Shown here: positions 54,974-64,000 of the stretch, in pieces | Layout: every line of letters begins with the position of its first letter | Position numbering within the stretch: the first letter of the stretch is position 1 | Assembly: GCA_014529385.2 (NCBI GenBank) | Contig: CM043946.1 | Coordinates: 38,765,558 to 38,829,557, forward strand | DNA from: Adiantum capillus-veneris | Taxonomy: Eukaryota; Streptophyta; Polypodiopsida; Polypodiales; Pteridaceae | Length of the DNA: 64,000 bases | Direction: 5' to 3' | Translations under genes and position numbers: made by a program | Notes under the pieces: generated by a model | What the model was told of the DNA's origin: nothing | What the model saw: the letters and a program-made list of their open reading frames with translations, nothing else | The model's database searches: none

Positions 54974-57214
54974 TCAGTCCACAAAGGGGAGTAAGCCCAA
55001 AGCTTTGCGGAAAGCTTCAAGCTTCTCACGAGACAATGCCTTTGTGAAAAGATCTGCAAGGTTGTCCTGTGTTGGCACATATTCCAAGCTGATCTCTCCT
55101 GCTGAGAGCCTCTCCCTGACATAGTGGTAATGCACCTCAATGTGCTTTGTGCGAGCATGAAAAATTGCGTTCCTCGCAACTGCCAATGCGCTCTGACTGT
55201 CAATGTAGATAGTGTTGGCTGTGTCCTATCCAACACCCAAATCAGCCATAAGGCGTCTGACCCATACACACTCAACCGTAGCTGTGAAGACTGCCCTGTA
55301 CTCAGTCTCACAACTCGAAGTGGCCATAGTAGGTTGCTTCTTGATCAACCATGATATACATGAACTGCCACGCATGAAACAAAAACCACTTGTGGACACT
55401 CGTGTGTCAAAACAACCAGCCCAATCTAAGTCCAAAAAAGCATGTAAGTGTGGCGCCAATGATCCCCCCTTGGGATAAAACAAGCCAAGATGTAAAGTGC
55501 CACTAAGGTAGCGGAAAATCCTCTTGACAGTCTGCCAATTCTTAGACCCTGGGCTATGCATAAATCTGCTGACCTGTGAGACTGCAAACTGAATATCCGG
55601 CCTCGTGTTGCATACATAAATGAGGCAGCCAACAGCAGTTTGGTAAAGAGTGACATCAGCACGATCACCAACATCATGTAGACTCAACTTCAAAACTGTT
55701 TCCATGGGAATGGCAATAGGTTTGCAATCCTCAAGTCCAAACTTACATAGCAATGTCTCTATGTAACTTTTCTGACACAAGGCAATACCACCATCACACT
55801 GCTTAAACTGTATACCCAAATAATGATGCAACAGCCCCAAATCTTTCATCTTGAAAGTAGCATTCAAATCAGCCTTAAATTCAACAATATGTCTCTCATT
55901 TGGTCCAATGATCAGCAAATCATCAACATAAAGAACCACAATGAGAAGTACATTACCCTCACGCTTTACATACAATGTGCTTTCTGTTGGACTGTTACGA
56001 AAGCCTTGTTTGACCAAATGAGTGTCAGCTTTCTCATAACAAGCACGAGGAGGTTGCTTCAACCCATACAAAGCCTTGTTACATTTGCACACTTTGTCCT
56101 CTTGTCCTTTTATGACAAAACCGCGAGGCTGCGTTACATAAACTTCCTCAAATATGTCACCATTCAAGAAAGCAATAACAATGTCTGATTGATGTACATC
56201 CCAACCAAAATGAGCTGCCAATGCACATAGAAAACATACAGTAGTCATATGACAAGTGGGAGCAAAAGTCTCTTCATAGTCTATGCCTTTTTGCTGTGCA
56301 TAACCTTTTGCAACAAGTCGAGCCTTATGGCGATCGATCTCACCATCCGGCTTGCGTTTCAACTTTTAAACCCACTTCGTACCAATGGACTTTTTTCCAG
56401 GAGGCAAATCACATAAATTCCATGTGTCATTTTCTATAAGTGCATCATATTCTCTGTGCATGGCAGCCATCCAATTTTCTGAATTTTGTGCTTCATCAAA
56501 AGTCAGAGGCTCCTCAACATCATGTAAGCTAGACACAGCCAAAGCATAACAATCTGATGCATAAGATGCATGGCGAGAGCCTGAACGAGTAGGGATAGAC
56601 AAAGGTGCATCCAATTTACTGTCACGCAAGGTGTGCACCAGCCATTTTGGCATACCTCTAGCCTGCTCATTTTCAGCCCTTTCCTCATCAAGTACATCAT
56701 GTACATCTACATCAGTAATACGCTGATCTAGAACATTTTCAGAAACCCCCATAGGCTGTACATTTGCCTCATTGGAACTTACATTCGTATTTCCACCACT
56801 GAAAAGAGGCAACAAAGTGTCATAAATGTCCTGTAAGCTTACATTACTGTCTCTGGTACATGACAGCAAGGGCTGAACAAAATCTTCCACAAACACTACA
56901 TCCCGTGAAACCAGAATACGTTTTGTTTGCGGATGGTACAACCTGTAAACTTTGCTTTCAGCACTATAACCAACAAAAATACATTTGACAGCCTTATCAT
57001 CCAATTTTCTACGCTGCACTTGTGGCACCAAAGCATATGCCAAACAGCCAAAAACATGCATGTGCTCAATAGAAGGCTTTCTATCATGCCATGCTTCATA
57101 TGGAGTAATAGACTGTAAAGCTTTTGTAGGACACCTGTTAAGTACATAAGTGGCACACATGATGGCCTCAAGCCAAAAAGAATGTGGTAAAGCTTGACTT
57201 TTGACCATACATCA
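54974..57214 (-). pseudogene. Copia C pol: integrase C-terminal part, reverse transcriptase, RNase H
   Basis: Follows the TGA at 57212-57214. It begins MVKSQALPHSFWLEAI and VFGCLAYALVPQVQRRK (integrase C-terminal part), then an acidic linker. RT starts with NDTWNLCDLPPGKKSIGTKW, followed by a TAA at 56366-56368. It continues ARLVAKGYAQQKGIDYEETF, DVHQSDIVIAFLNGDI, LYVDDLLIIG (catalytic YVDD intact) and YHYLGIQFKQ-type sequence. RNase H has DLDWAGC and SCETEYRAV. A TAG at 55226-55228 follows, and the last segment SQSALAVARNAIFHARTKHI runs to 54974. All pieces share one frame, so only nonsense changes separate it from a coding copy. Confidence 0.92.
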
Positions 57215-59260
57215 TGCCATTTCCGTCAGTGACCTGTTTTTCCTCTCAACAACACCATTTTGTTGAGGTGTATAAGGCACTGTACATTGGTGTTTTATCC
57301 CACGACTAGCCAGAAATGCATTAAATTCATGAGACATATACTCCCCCCCTCGATCGGAACGGAGGGTGCCCATAGTACATTTCGAGTCATTTTTAGCCAT
57401 AGCCAAAAATTGTTTGAAGCACATAAAAACTTCGGACTTTGCTTTAAGCGGAAATACCCATGCATGCCTGGAGTAATCATCTATGAAAGTCACGAAGTAC
57501 AGGTAATTGCCCAAGGACGGAGTTTGGATGGGCCCACAAACATCACTATGCACAAGCTGCAACCTGCATGTGGCCCGATCTGAACCATCCTTTGGAAACT
57601 TAGAACGCTGCATCTTACCCAAAATACAGCCTTCACAAACATGTTTGACAGGTGCTTCAAGAGGCGGCAAAGAAGCAACCATATCAGATTTCTGCAAACA
57701 CAGCAAACTGGCAAAATTCAAATGACCAAAACATGCATGCCAAAGTTTTGCATCTGAAATAGCCCTTGAATCTGCAACAGCATTTGCAAAATTTTTTCCA
57801 CACTTGTCATACAAAGTGAGCTTATACAGCCCACGGCACAACAGGCCAGATGCAGCAATTTCATCACCAAAACTGAGATCATGAACTGTACATCTGTCAT
57901 CCACAAATTTGACTACAAGTCCAAGTCTAGCAAGTGTGGATACAGACAAGAGATTCTTCTTGATCCTAGGTACATAAAGTGCATCAACAAGTGTGAAGGA
58001 ACTTCCATTAGCATTAGTAAGCACAATCTTTCCAACTCCCTGAACTAGATAAGAGGCATTGTTGGCACAAGTGACTGAATTCCCATGAGGGACAGACTCG
58101 AGAGAGGTAAACAATTCACGATGTGAGGTAATGTTCTTTGTAGCACCACTGTCGAAATACCACACATGTAAATCTGCAGCAACTGACAAGCATGCATCAT
58201 GGACAACAGGATTGTAAGTGCACTCTGCGCTAAAAGCCCATTCTGCATCAACATCAGCAACACAGTCTCCTTTCACAGAAGACTCAACAATGGCTGCATT
58301 TGTAGTGGAACTAGCATTTGCAGTGGAACCACCCTCTTTCTTCTTAGCCTCTTTGGCCTTCAACTTCGGACACGACTTGATCAAGTGATCATTGGCTTTA
58401 CAATAATGGCAACGCATCTTCTTTTTGCCCTTATCACCAGAATTTCCAGACGAAGTGCTACCAGCAGAAGCATTATGAACAGAATTTTTGCCACTCGCAG
58501 CAGAACCATAAGAAGTGGCTGCATTACTGTTACCACCCTTTCTTTGAGAAGAAATAAAAGCCTGTTCAACTGCACGCTGCCTAGTCCTGCTTTTTCTAGA
58601 AAGTGACTCTTGCAACAGCAATGTGCATAATGCATCAAACTTGACAACTTTAGGATTTCCTTGGGTCATAAGTCTCCAAGTACTAGCAAAAGTCTGGTAG
58701 GAATCTGGTAAGGCATCAAGATTAGTCTGCACAAGGGAACTGTCTGAAATGACTTCACCTGCAGAAATAAGTTGCTCATTGATATCCTTGACACTAGCAA
58801 GGAAAGTGTCCATATCATCTTCCTCATGCATAATTTTCGACTCCAGCTCTTTACGCAACAAAGCAATTTTAGCCTCATTGCGGCTTGCATAAAGACCTGC
58901 TAAAATATCCCAAGTCTATTTTGCAGATTTTGCTGAACGGATGTGAGGAACAATGGTGCGCTTCACAGACAACGCAATCAATGCATGAGCTTGCGCATCC
59001 TTAACATCCCAACGAGCTTGTTCTGACGTAGGCAAAACAACTCTAACAGCTGCAATCCTTGCAGCAAGACCTACAGCATCCTCAACATCGCCTACATCCT
59101 CAGAACCAGGACGTACATCAATGCCTTGCACAGTGTTCCAGATACCCTTTGACACAAGAACATGTTGCATCATATAAGCCCACATAGGGTAGTTGTCCCC
59201 ATCCAACCTGTCCTCAGCAGCAAACATCTTGAACACATCTGTGTTGTTGTTGTCAACCAT
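57215..59260 (-). pseudogene. Copia C gag, protease, integrase core
   Basis: ATG at 59260 (MVDNNNTDVFKMFAAEDRLD, NYPMWAYMMQHVLV). A TAG at 58916-58918 falls in the gag motif AK*TWDIL. The same frame continues to 57215 with a zinc knuckle CHYCKANDHLIKSC (about 58390), protease WYFDSGATKNIT (about 58140, Asp intact), GAG-pre-integrase LWHACFGHLNFASL/CEGCILGKM, and integrase VHSDVCGP, RSDRGGEY, NGVVERKNR, the full D-D-E set. It ends at TGA 57212 (EMA*CMV; CGA to TGA would explain it). Catalytic residues are intact, unlike copias A and B. Confidence 0.92.
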
Positions 59261-59573
59261 GGTAAATGCTGCTCGTGATGTGAAAACTACCCGAAAATAG
59301 GAGAAACGGAGCGGGAACAACCTGTGCTATATAGCACAAACCGTAGTAGACTATAAGGCACCTGTTATGTAGAAAACGGCACTGACAAAAATTCTGCACA
59401 AAATGATGAAATAGCCTGTGCAGTACTGCCTGTAGTGGAAACGGAGGCCGAAATGAGCCCAAATCAAAATTCTGAGCAGACCTGCGAACGCTCACCAAAG
59501 CTCACTGAAATCGGAGAAAGTGAGCAGGCATGTGCTGGAGCAGCTGGCGACTAAGCCCAGGAGGACGTGACCT

Positions 59574-59585
59574 GCTTTGATACCA
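59574..59585 (-). promoter_or_regulatory. Primer-binding site of copia C
   Basis: Minus strand TGGTATCAAAGC, two bases after the 5' LTR; one mismatch to the initiator-Met complement. Confidence 0.92.
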
Positions 59586-59587
59586 AT

Positions 59588-59814
59588 TGTTGGAATTAGG
59601 GTTGCAGAGAAATGCACACGGCTTGGAGAAGACGAAGGAAGCTCAAGGCACACAATAGAGAGTGTGTTACTTAGTGTGCAATGGAAAGATAGATAGCCCT
59701 AGAGTGATGGGCGTATATACAATGCACGGGGGGAAAAACCTCCTAAAGAGGGTAAAAATTCCCCGGCGGTCCTAGTGTGTTCACACACATCACTACCACA
59801 TGTATATGGTAACA
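59588..59814 (-). repeat. 5' LTR of copia C
   Basis: 227 bp, adjoining the primer-binding site. A TATA-like TATATACGCC lies on the minus strand near 59715. Confidence 0.95.
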
Positions 59815-59824
59815 ACACACACAC

Positions 59825-59886
<62 letters not shown>

Positions 59887-59909
59887 TACACACACACACA
59901 CACACACAC

Positions 59910-59970
<61 letters not shown>

Positions 59971-60029
59971 CTACATACACACACACACACACCGCTCTCT
60001 CTCTCTCTTTCTCTTTCCTAGACACACAC

Positions 60030-60071
<42 letters not shown>

Positions 60072-60143
60072 TACACAAACACACACACACACCGCTCTCT
60101 CTCTCTCTCTCTCTCTCTCTTTCCTACATACACACACTCACAC

Positions 60144-60199
<56 letters not shown>

Positions 60200-60234
60200 C
60201 TCTCTTTCCTACACACACACACACACACGATGTG

Positions 60235-60273
<39 letters not shown>

Positions 60274-60291
60274 TAGGGGGGGGGGGGGGAA
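59815..60291. repeat. Compound (CT)n/(CA)n minisatellite, (GA)n and poly(G)
   Basis: Six or more blocks of TTTCCTACACACACACAC-CG followed by long CT runs, then GA (about 60236-60271) and a G run at about 60278-60291. It lies between the CACTA-1 5' side and its right subterminal region, as the compound microsatellite does in CACTA-2. Confidence 0.93.
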
Positions 60292-60566
60292 GAGTGCCAT
60301 AATACCTCGCAGCAGGTTTCGGCCAAGATCTGAGAACGCGCGCGTTGAGGGCGAAAATAGCCCCTTCGTGCGGGTTCGGCTTTTGTTTCCCCAAATTACT
60401 TCCGTCCATACCTGCGTCGATATACACGTAGGAAAAATGAGCTTTCAACACGTATATCCACGGGCATATCGACGCCCATATCGACGCATATATCGACGGA
60501 CGGTAAGTACGTCAATATGAACGTGGAAAGGCACGGGCGTCGATAACTTTGGGTTATGTTGTAGTG
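60292..60566. repeat. CACTA-1 right subterminal repeats and TIR
   Basis: Units CGTCGATATACACG, CATATCGACGCC and TATATCGACGGACG (about 60415-60500), then GACG...AACTTTGGGTTATGTTGTAGTG ending at 60566. TCA follows. Confidence 0.85.
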
Positions 60567-60599
60567 TCATGGGACGCCCTAGTCCTTTTGTGTATTGTA

Positions 60600-62000
60600 T
60601 CTTCCTCATCGTACTGAGGATTTCTTCTAGTCCTTTTCAGAGCCATAGTGGTAGCCTTTATTAATTGATTAGAGAATTAAATAAATAATCTCTCTTATTC
60701 CTTTTATCCAAAAATAGGGATTTTTACACTAAGTAAGTATCTTTGATAAATATTTGGGTGAGATATTTTCTTCTTAGCTTCCTAGTAGTGTTATTGTCCT
60801 TCCATAATTATCTGGACTATTTTACTAAATTCCTTATTTAATTTCTGTTCAAAAATATCCTAATTTGGCTTTAGTAAACTATGAATTACTTATCTGCTTG
60901 TGGGATATTTACCCTAGGTAGATTTTGATGTATTATAACTCTAATAATTATCTTGTTAACTTATAAACTCATTTACAAATTTTCCTTCTCAATTTATAAT
61001 CCAAATTGGATAATATTAGCTAAAATAACTGACTGAACTAAATATTTAGGGTTAAGGTAATTATTCTAGCTTTTAGCTAAACTAAGAATCTATGCATGAC
61101 CTATTTATCTTGGCTTTCTAATAATAATTTCTACCTCTAATAATTATTATAAAATTATCTAAGTAGGTTAACTAATTTATCCCTTTAATTCCTGCTCAAA
61201 AACAAACAATTCTGGCCTATTTAATTAGATAAACTAATTTTCCATGTATACCCTAATTATCATAGCTTTTTAATCTTGATTCCTATATCTGATAATTACT
61301 ATGTAATTATCTAAGTAATTTTTCTAATTTTCCCTTTTAATTTAGCCTCAAAAATAGGATTTTTAGACTAAGATAATTAGTTAAATTATTTTTCAATGGT
61401 TAATCTAAATATCAAAGCTTATTTAACATGTAAACTAACTCTGATAAATAGTACATAATTATCTAACATGTTTTTCTAAATTCCTTTTTTAATTTATGGC
61501 TAAAAATAGTTAATTTTAGCTTAGTTAAATACTTAGATTAATTATCTCTTAATGAGTAATTTATCTTATGGTTCTAATAGTATTTTCTAAGTGTGATAAT
61601 TAAATTAAGAATTTATGAGCTAATTAAATAGATTTTCCATCAGTTTTTTGATTAAAAACAGCTAATTTTTGCCTAACTAATAACAAAAACTAATCAAAAA
61701 ATTTAGAGATATTTTTTTTTTTAATCTTGACAGTTTAATACAGCTCTAATAATTATTATACTAATCTAAGTTTAATTAGTATAATTACCATTAATTTATG
61801 ACCCAAAAGATTAATTTCAGCCCTAATATGGCTTAATAATTAATTAGATTAATATCCCTAATCTTAATTTGAGTAATCAACAGAGTATTAAGAATTAAGA
61901 GATTAATTTAGAGTGTAAGTAAGTTTAATCTTCTTAATTAGATTAATTAAGAAAATATAGATAAATTAGCATAATTTTGCTAATTAAAAAGGGATTAAGC
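60600..62000. repeat. Degenerate AT-rich tandem array, period about 150 bp
   Basis: A recurring phrase TTTAATTT..G.TCAAAAATA followed by TTTTAG.CTA and AATTATCTAA appears near 60690, 60838, 60983, 61186, 61339, 61491, 61640 and 61790. Most spacings are close to 150 bp. Copies are strongly diverged. No coding capacity. Confidence 0.7.
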
Positions 62001-62019
62001 TATTTATCGTGGAATAATC

Positions 62020-62290
62020 AACTAGAGTTTTTTCTCTCTAGTGATTTCTGAGTAGAGTTCTCTCTAGATAAGAGAGAAATGGCCAGGACTCCGAGTCTGT
62101 CCAAAATTGTGAAGCAAGGGGTCATATTTATAGGTTTCTGGGCACACACAGGCTGGAAATGGCAGTAACTTGCATCCCAAGGCAGCCCTACAGCTCCACA
62201 AGCACCCCCTACTGCTAATTCTATCATGGGCAAGTTCATTAATGCCTCACACAGTCCCCCCAGATACACAAAATCGATTTTTTGCTATTG
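62020..62290 (-). promoter_or_regulatory. Possible LTR/promoter region on the minus strand
   Basis: Minus strand CCTATAAATATGACCCC (about 62123-62137) is a good TATA box. It lies upstream of a CT-rich, AGAGAGAA-rich tract and the AT-rich array. This resembles the U3/R part of a retrotransposon LTR, but no partner is in the window. Confidence 0.3.
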
Positions 62291-62639
62291 TCTGACCTTT
62301 TCATGATTAATTTTGAAAATATCGGCAATTATCTGTAAATATCTAGGGATTTTATGATAAAATTCTTTTGCAATAATGATTACCAAAACCTTATAATTTA
62401 TTTAATTAATTTAATCCACAATGTAAACATCCAGGGGCCATAACTATGCCAGTTTTTATCGGAATTTAGTTCTGAAAATTTCTAACCATAGTAAAGTCGT
62501 GATTACGGTTCCAAAAATACCAATATTTGCCATGGTCGACCAATTCTAGATTGCTTTTTCAATAATCATATCAGTTTGATTAAGCTTTATACAATCTTTA
62601 AGGCTTCAAAAACTAGAAACCTTACAATCATCTCAACTT

Positions 62640-63317
62640 AAGGAATTGAGATGTCCTCATCTCAATTGAAATTGGGAAAGTCATTGAGAAGAGAAGTTTC
62701 ATCTTCCTGTGTGGCATCTTTGGTGGATAGTCTTTCCACTGTACCAAGTGTTACTGATTACTCTAAGAGTCTTTCTAATTTTCAAGGATACAATCTGGTT
62801 GGAGTTTCTATAATTCCTTACTAATATCTGCTACTCAAATTTTTTCCCAAGAAACTCTCAGTGTTGAGCCCATCTTAAAAACCTTTACAAACCAATTGTA
62901 TCATCTCAAAAACCAGGTTAAATCCATTCTATAAAAGATCGCCGATGTTTCCATTGCAACAAAAGAGGTCTAGAAAAAATGGGAAAAACCATCGGTGAGG
63001 GCTACAAGGATGAAACTGCAACTTGCAAACGGACACATGGAAAGGCCATAGGACTGCTAGAGAAAGTAGTTGTTACTTCTTGTGGAGTTGAATATGAGCA
63101 AACCTTTTCTATTGTTGACTCCGGCAAGAAGAACAACTATAATATTATTCTAGGACGACCATTCATGAGACAACTGAAAATGGTTCAAGATTGGGGTTAT
63201 GATTATATCTACCTGAGACATACGAAAACCACAACAAGGATAAATCTGAAGGACCATAGTTACAGGGATGTGACAAGAACACTTATGGGGGAATTTGATT
63301 TCGCTACCATAGCATGA
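62640..63317 (+). pseudogene. Ty3-type gag end and aspartic protease fragment
   Basis: 62979-63317 reads GLLEKVVVTSCGVEYEQTFS, NNYNIILGRPFMRQLKMVQD and WGYDYIYLRH. This is the C-terminal half of a gypsy-type aspartic protease (the ILGRPF and VQDWGYD region). The catalytic DSG is not visible upstream. Just before it CFHCNKRG looks like half a zinc knuckle. Frames are short and broken. Confidence 0.6.
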
Positions 63318-64000
63318 TCAGAACTTTCAGCATGGTTGGGTAAGCCTAAAGAACTGTGGATGTGTGGAGCTTCACATTGCAAAAGCTTAAATTGAGAGGA
63401 AGGAATCCTCGAAAGGGAAGTTGAAGATAAGGATTATATCCTAGAACCCTTTCTTGAGGAAGATGTAGAGCCACTTGAATGGGAACACATCTTGGCTACT
63501 CTCGATGTGTGTGCTATTCAAGAAAGTCCAACAACAAAGTTTTGTGATGAAGATGGCTATGATATTGTTCCTTACTTTGCAGTGAGTGTAAGCTAGGAAA
63601 ATGAAGACGAAGAAGAAGATGAGTTCTACGACTCTGTACGCTTGCAGCTTCACAAGAAGATGCAAACAACAAAATCCGGACGACATAGCAGTGCGTCAAA
63701 AATGAATTTCAAAATCCTCGGTGGAAACACATCTGCAACAAGAACCCTCATATGTGGATCCCATACATGAAGAAAAGACTCAGCCAACAAGAAGAACACA
63801 GTCATGTCAATGATCTACCAACACTCTAATCAAGTGGATACCAAAGTCATCCCTACAACAACAATCCAAGGGCAAAGAGATAGTAAATTTCCATAGACAA
63901 TCAACCAAAGTGGTAGAATGCAACCTTGGAGAGGATAGCAGCAGTAGTGATGATTCTTATGAAATTCCTTACCAGCAACTCAGGTCATCTCCATCACTAG
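63318..64000 (+). pseudogene. Downstream gypsy polyprotein remnant, truncated by the window edge
   Basis: One + strand frame from about 63420 reads DYILEPFLEEDVEPLEWEHI, then FCDEDGYDIVPYFAVSVS, a TAG (63597), then EDEEEDEFYDSVRLQLHKKM. It is an acidic linker of the kind found between protease and RT. RT is not reached. Assigned from position and continuity only. Confidence 0.35.

Larger units (their letters stand above)
54672..59814 (-). mobile_element. Copia C: full-length Ty1/copia retrotransposon
   Basis: LTRs of 227 bp each (54672-54898 and 59588-59814). On the minus strand they begin TGTTACCATATACATG and end CTAATTCCAACA. They flank a minus-strand gag-pol. The primer site (59574-59585) and a minus-strand polypurine tract CCAGGGGGGATT (54899-54910) sit next to them. 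GCACA (54667-54671) and ACACA (59815-59819) are a target duplication with one mismatch inside a CA-rich repeat. About eight LTR differences by eye in 227 bp (roughly 96%). Everything from gag to RNase H lies in one frame interrupted only by four stop codons. Confidence 0.95.
22814..60566 (-). mobile_element. CACTA-1: CACTA (En/Spm) transposon expanded to 37.75 kb by nested insertions
   Basis: The left end is CACTACAACAAAAAAGGGGG and the right end, reversed, is CACTACAACATAACCC; both continue into GTTAT.GACG. TCA lies directly outside both ends (22811-22813 and 60567-60569), the 3-bp target duplication expected for CACTA elements. Both subterminal regions are packed with CGACG-containing units (TATCGACG/TATAGCGACG). 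Inside, on the minus strand, lie transposase remnants (37675-38866). Removing copia A, the TRIM-like element, and copia B with CACTA-2 and copia C (about 26.5 kb) leaves about 11.3 kb, a normal CACTA size. The two ends could in principle belong to different copies, but TIR, TSD, subterminal repeats and contents all agree. Confidence 0.8.

Overview
The window reads as a transposon-dense intergenic stretch of a large land-plant nuclear genome. Nothing in it looks like an intact host gene. The evidence is plant-type Ty1/copia and Ty3/gypsy elements with initiator-Met-like primer sites, two CACTA (En/Spm) transposons carrying plant TNP2/DUF4218/DUF4216 and Ptta/En/Spm-type transposase domains, GT-AG introns, very long (CT)n/(GA)n microsatellites, and one decayed PLS-class pentatricopeptide-repeat (PPR) fragment. 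The wording of that PPR fragment resembles the expanded PPR families of ferns and lycophytes, so a fern-like genome is my guess; this is inference only.

Layout. 1-2.6 kb: microsatellites, the PPR remnant and a possible LTR/leader. 3.35-6.2 kb (+): broken gag of a Ty3/gypsy-like element with about four zinc knuckles. 6.2-18.2 kb (-): a 3'-truncated copia element (D) split in its gag by a complete 8.66-kb Ty3/gypsy element of Tat type (LTRs 8359-9499 and 15879-17021, 4-bp target duplication CCGT). 18.2-22.8 kb: no recognisable gene; a tRNA-like SINE-type block, a MITE-like inverted repeat and a hexanucleotide array.

22814-60566: termini CACTACAACA/TGTTGTAGTG with a TCA target duplication define one old CACTA element (CACTA-1) swollen to 37.75 kb by nested insertions. 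These are copia A (27775-33451, TSD GGTAA), a 2.5-kb non-autonomous TRIM/LARD-like LTR element (34221-36733), copia B (39314-52452) and copia C (54672-59814). Copia B itself carries a second CACTA element (CACTA-2, 42808-50485, TSD AAA) in its reverse transcriptase, giving three levels of nesting. Subtracting the insertions leaves about 11.3 kb for CACTA-1. It keeps a TNP2 N-terminal remnant fused to a different transposase remnant, a palindrome-bearing repeat array, a 172-bp satellite with a hairpin in each monomer, and a compound microsatellite.

60.6-64 kb: an AT-rich degenerate array of about 150 bp period, a promoter-like/LTR-like block on the minus strand, and a Ty3-type protease fragment running off the window.

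The mobile-element genes are mostly dead. Nonsense codons and catalytic-residue losses recur (protease D to N, integrase D to N and E to K, CAG to TAG, CGA to TGA), and most fit cytosine deamination. CACTA-2 TnpA is the only multi-exon gene here that I can read through without a break.
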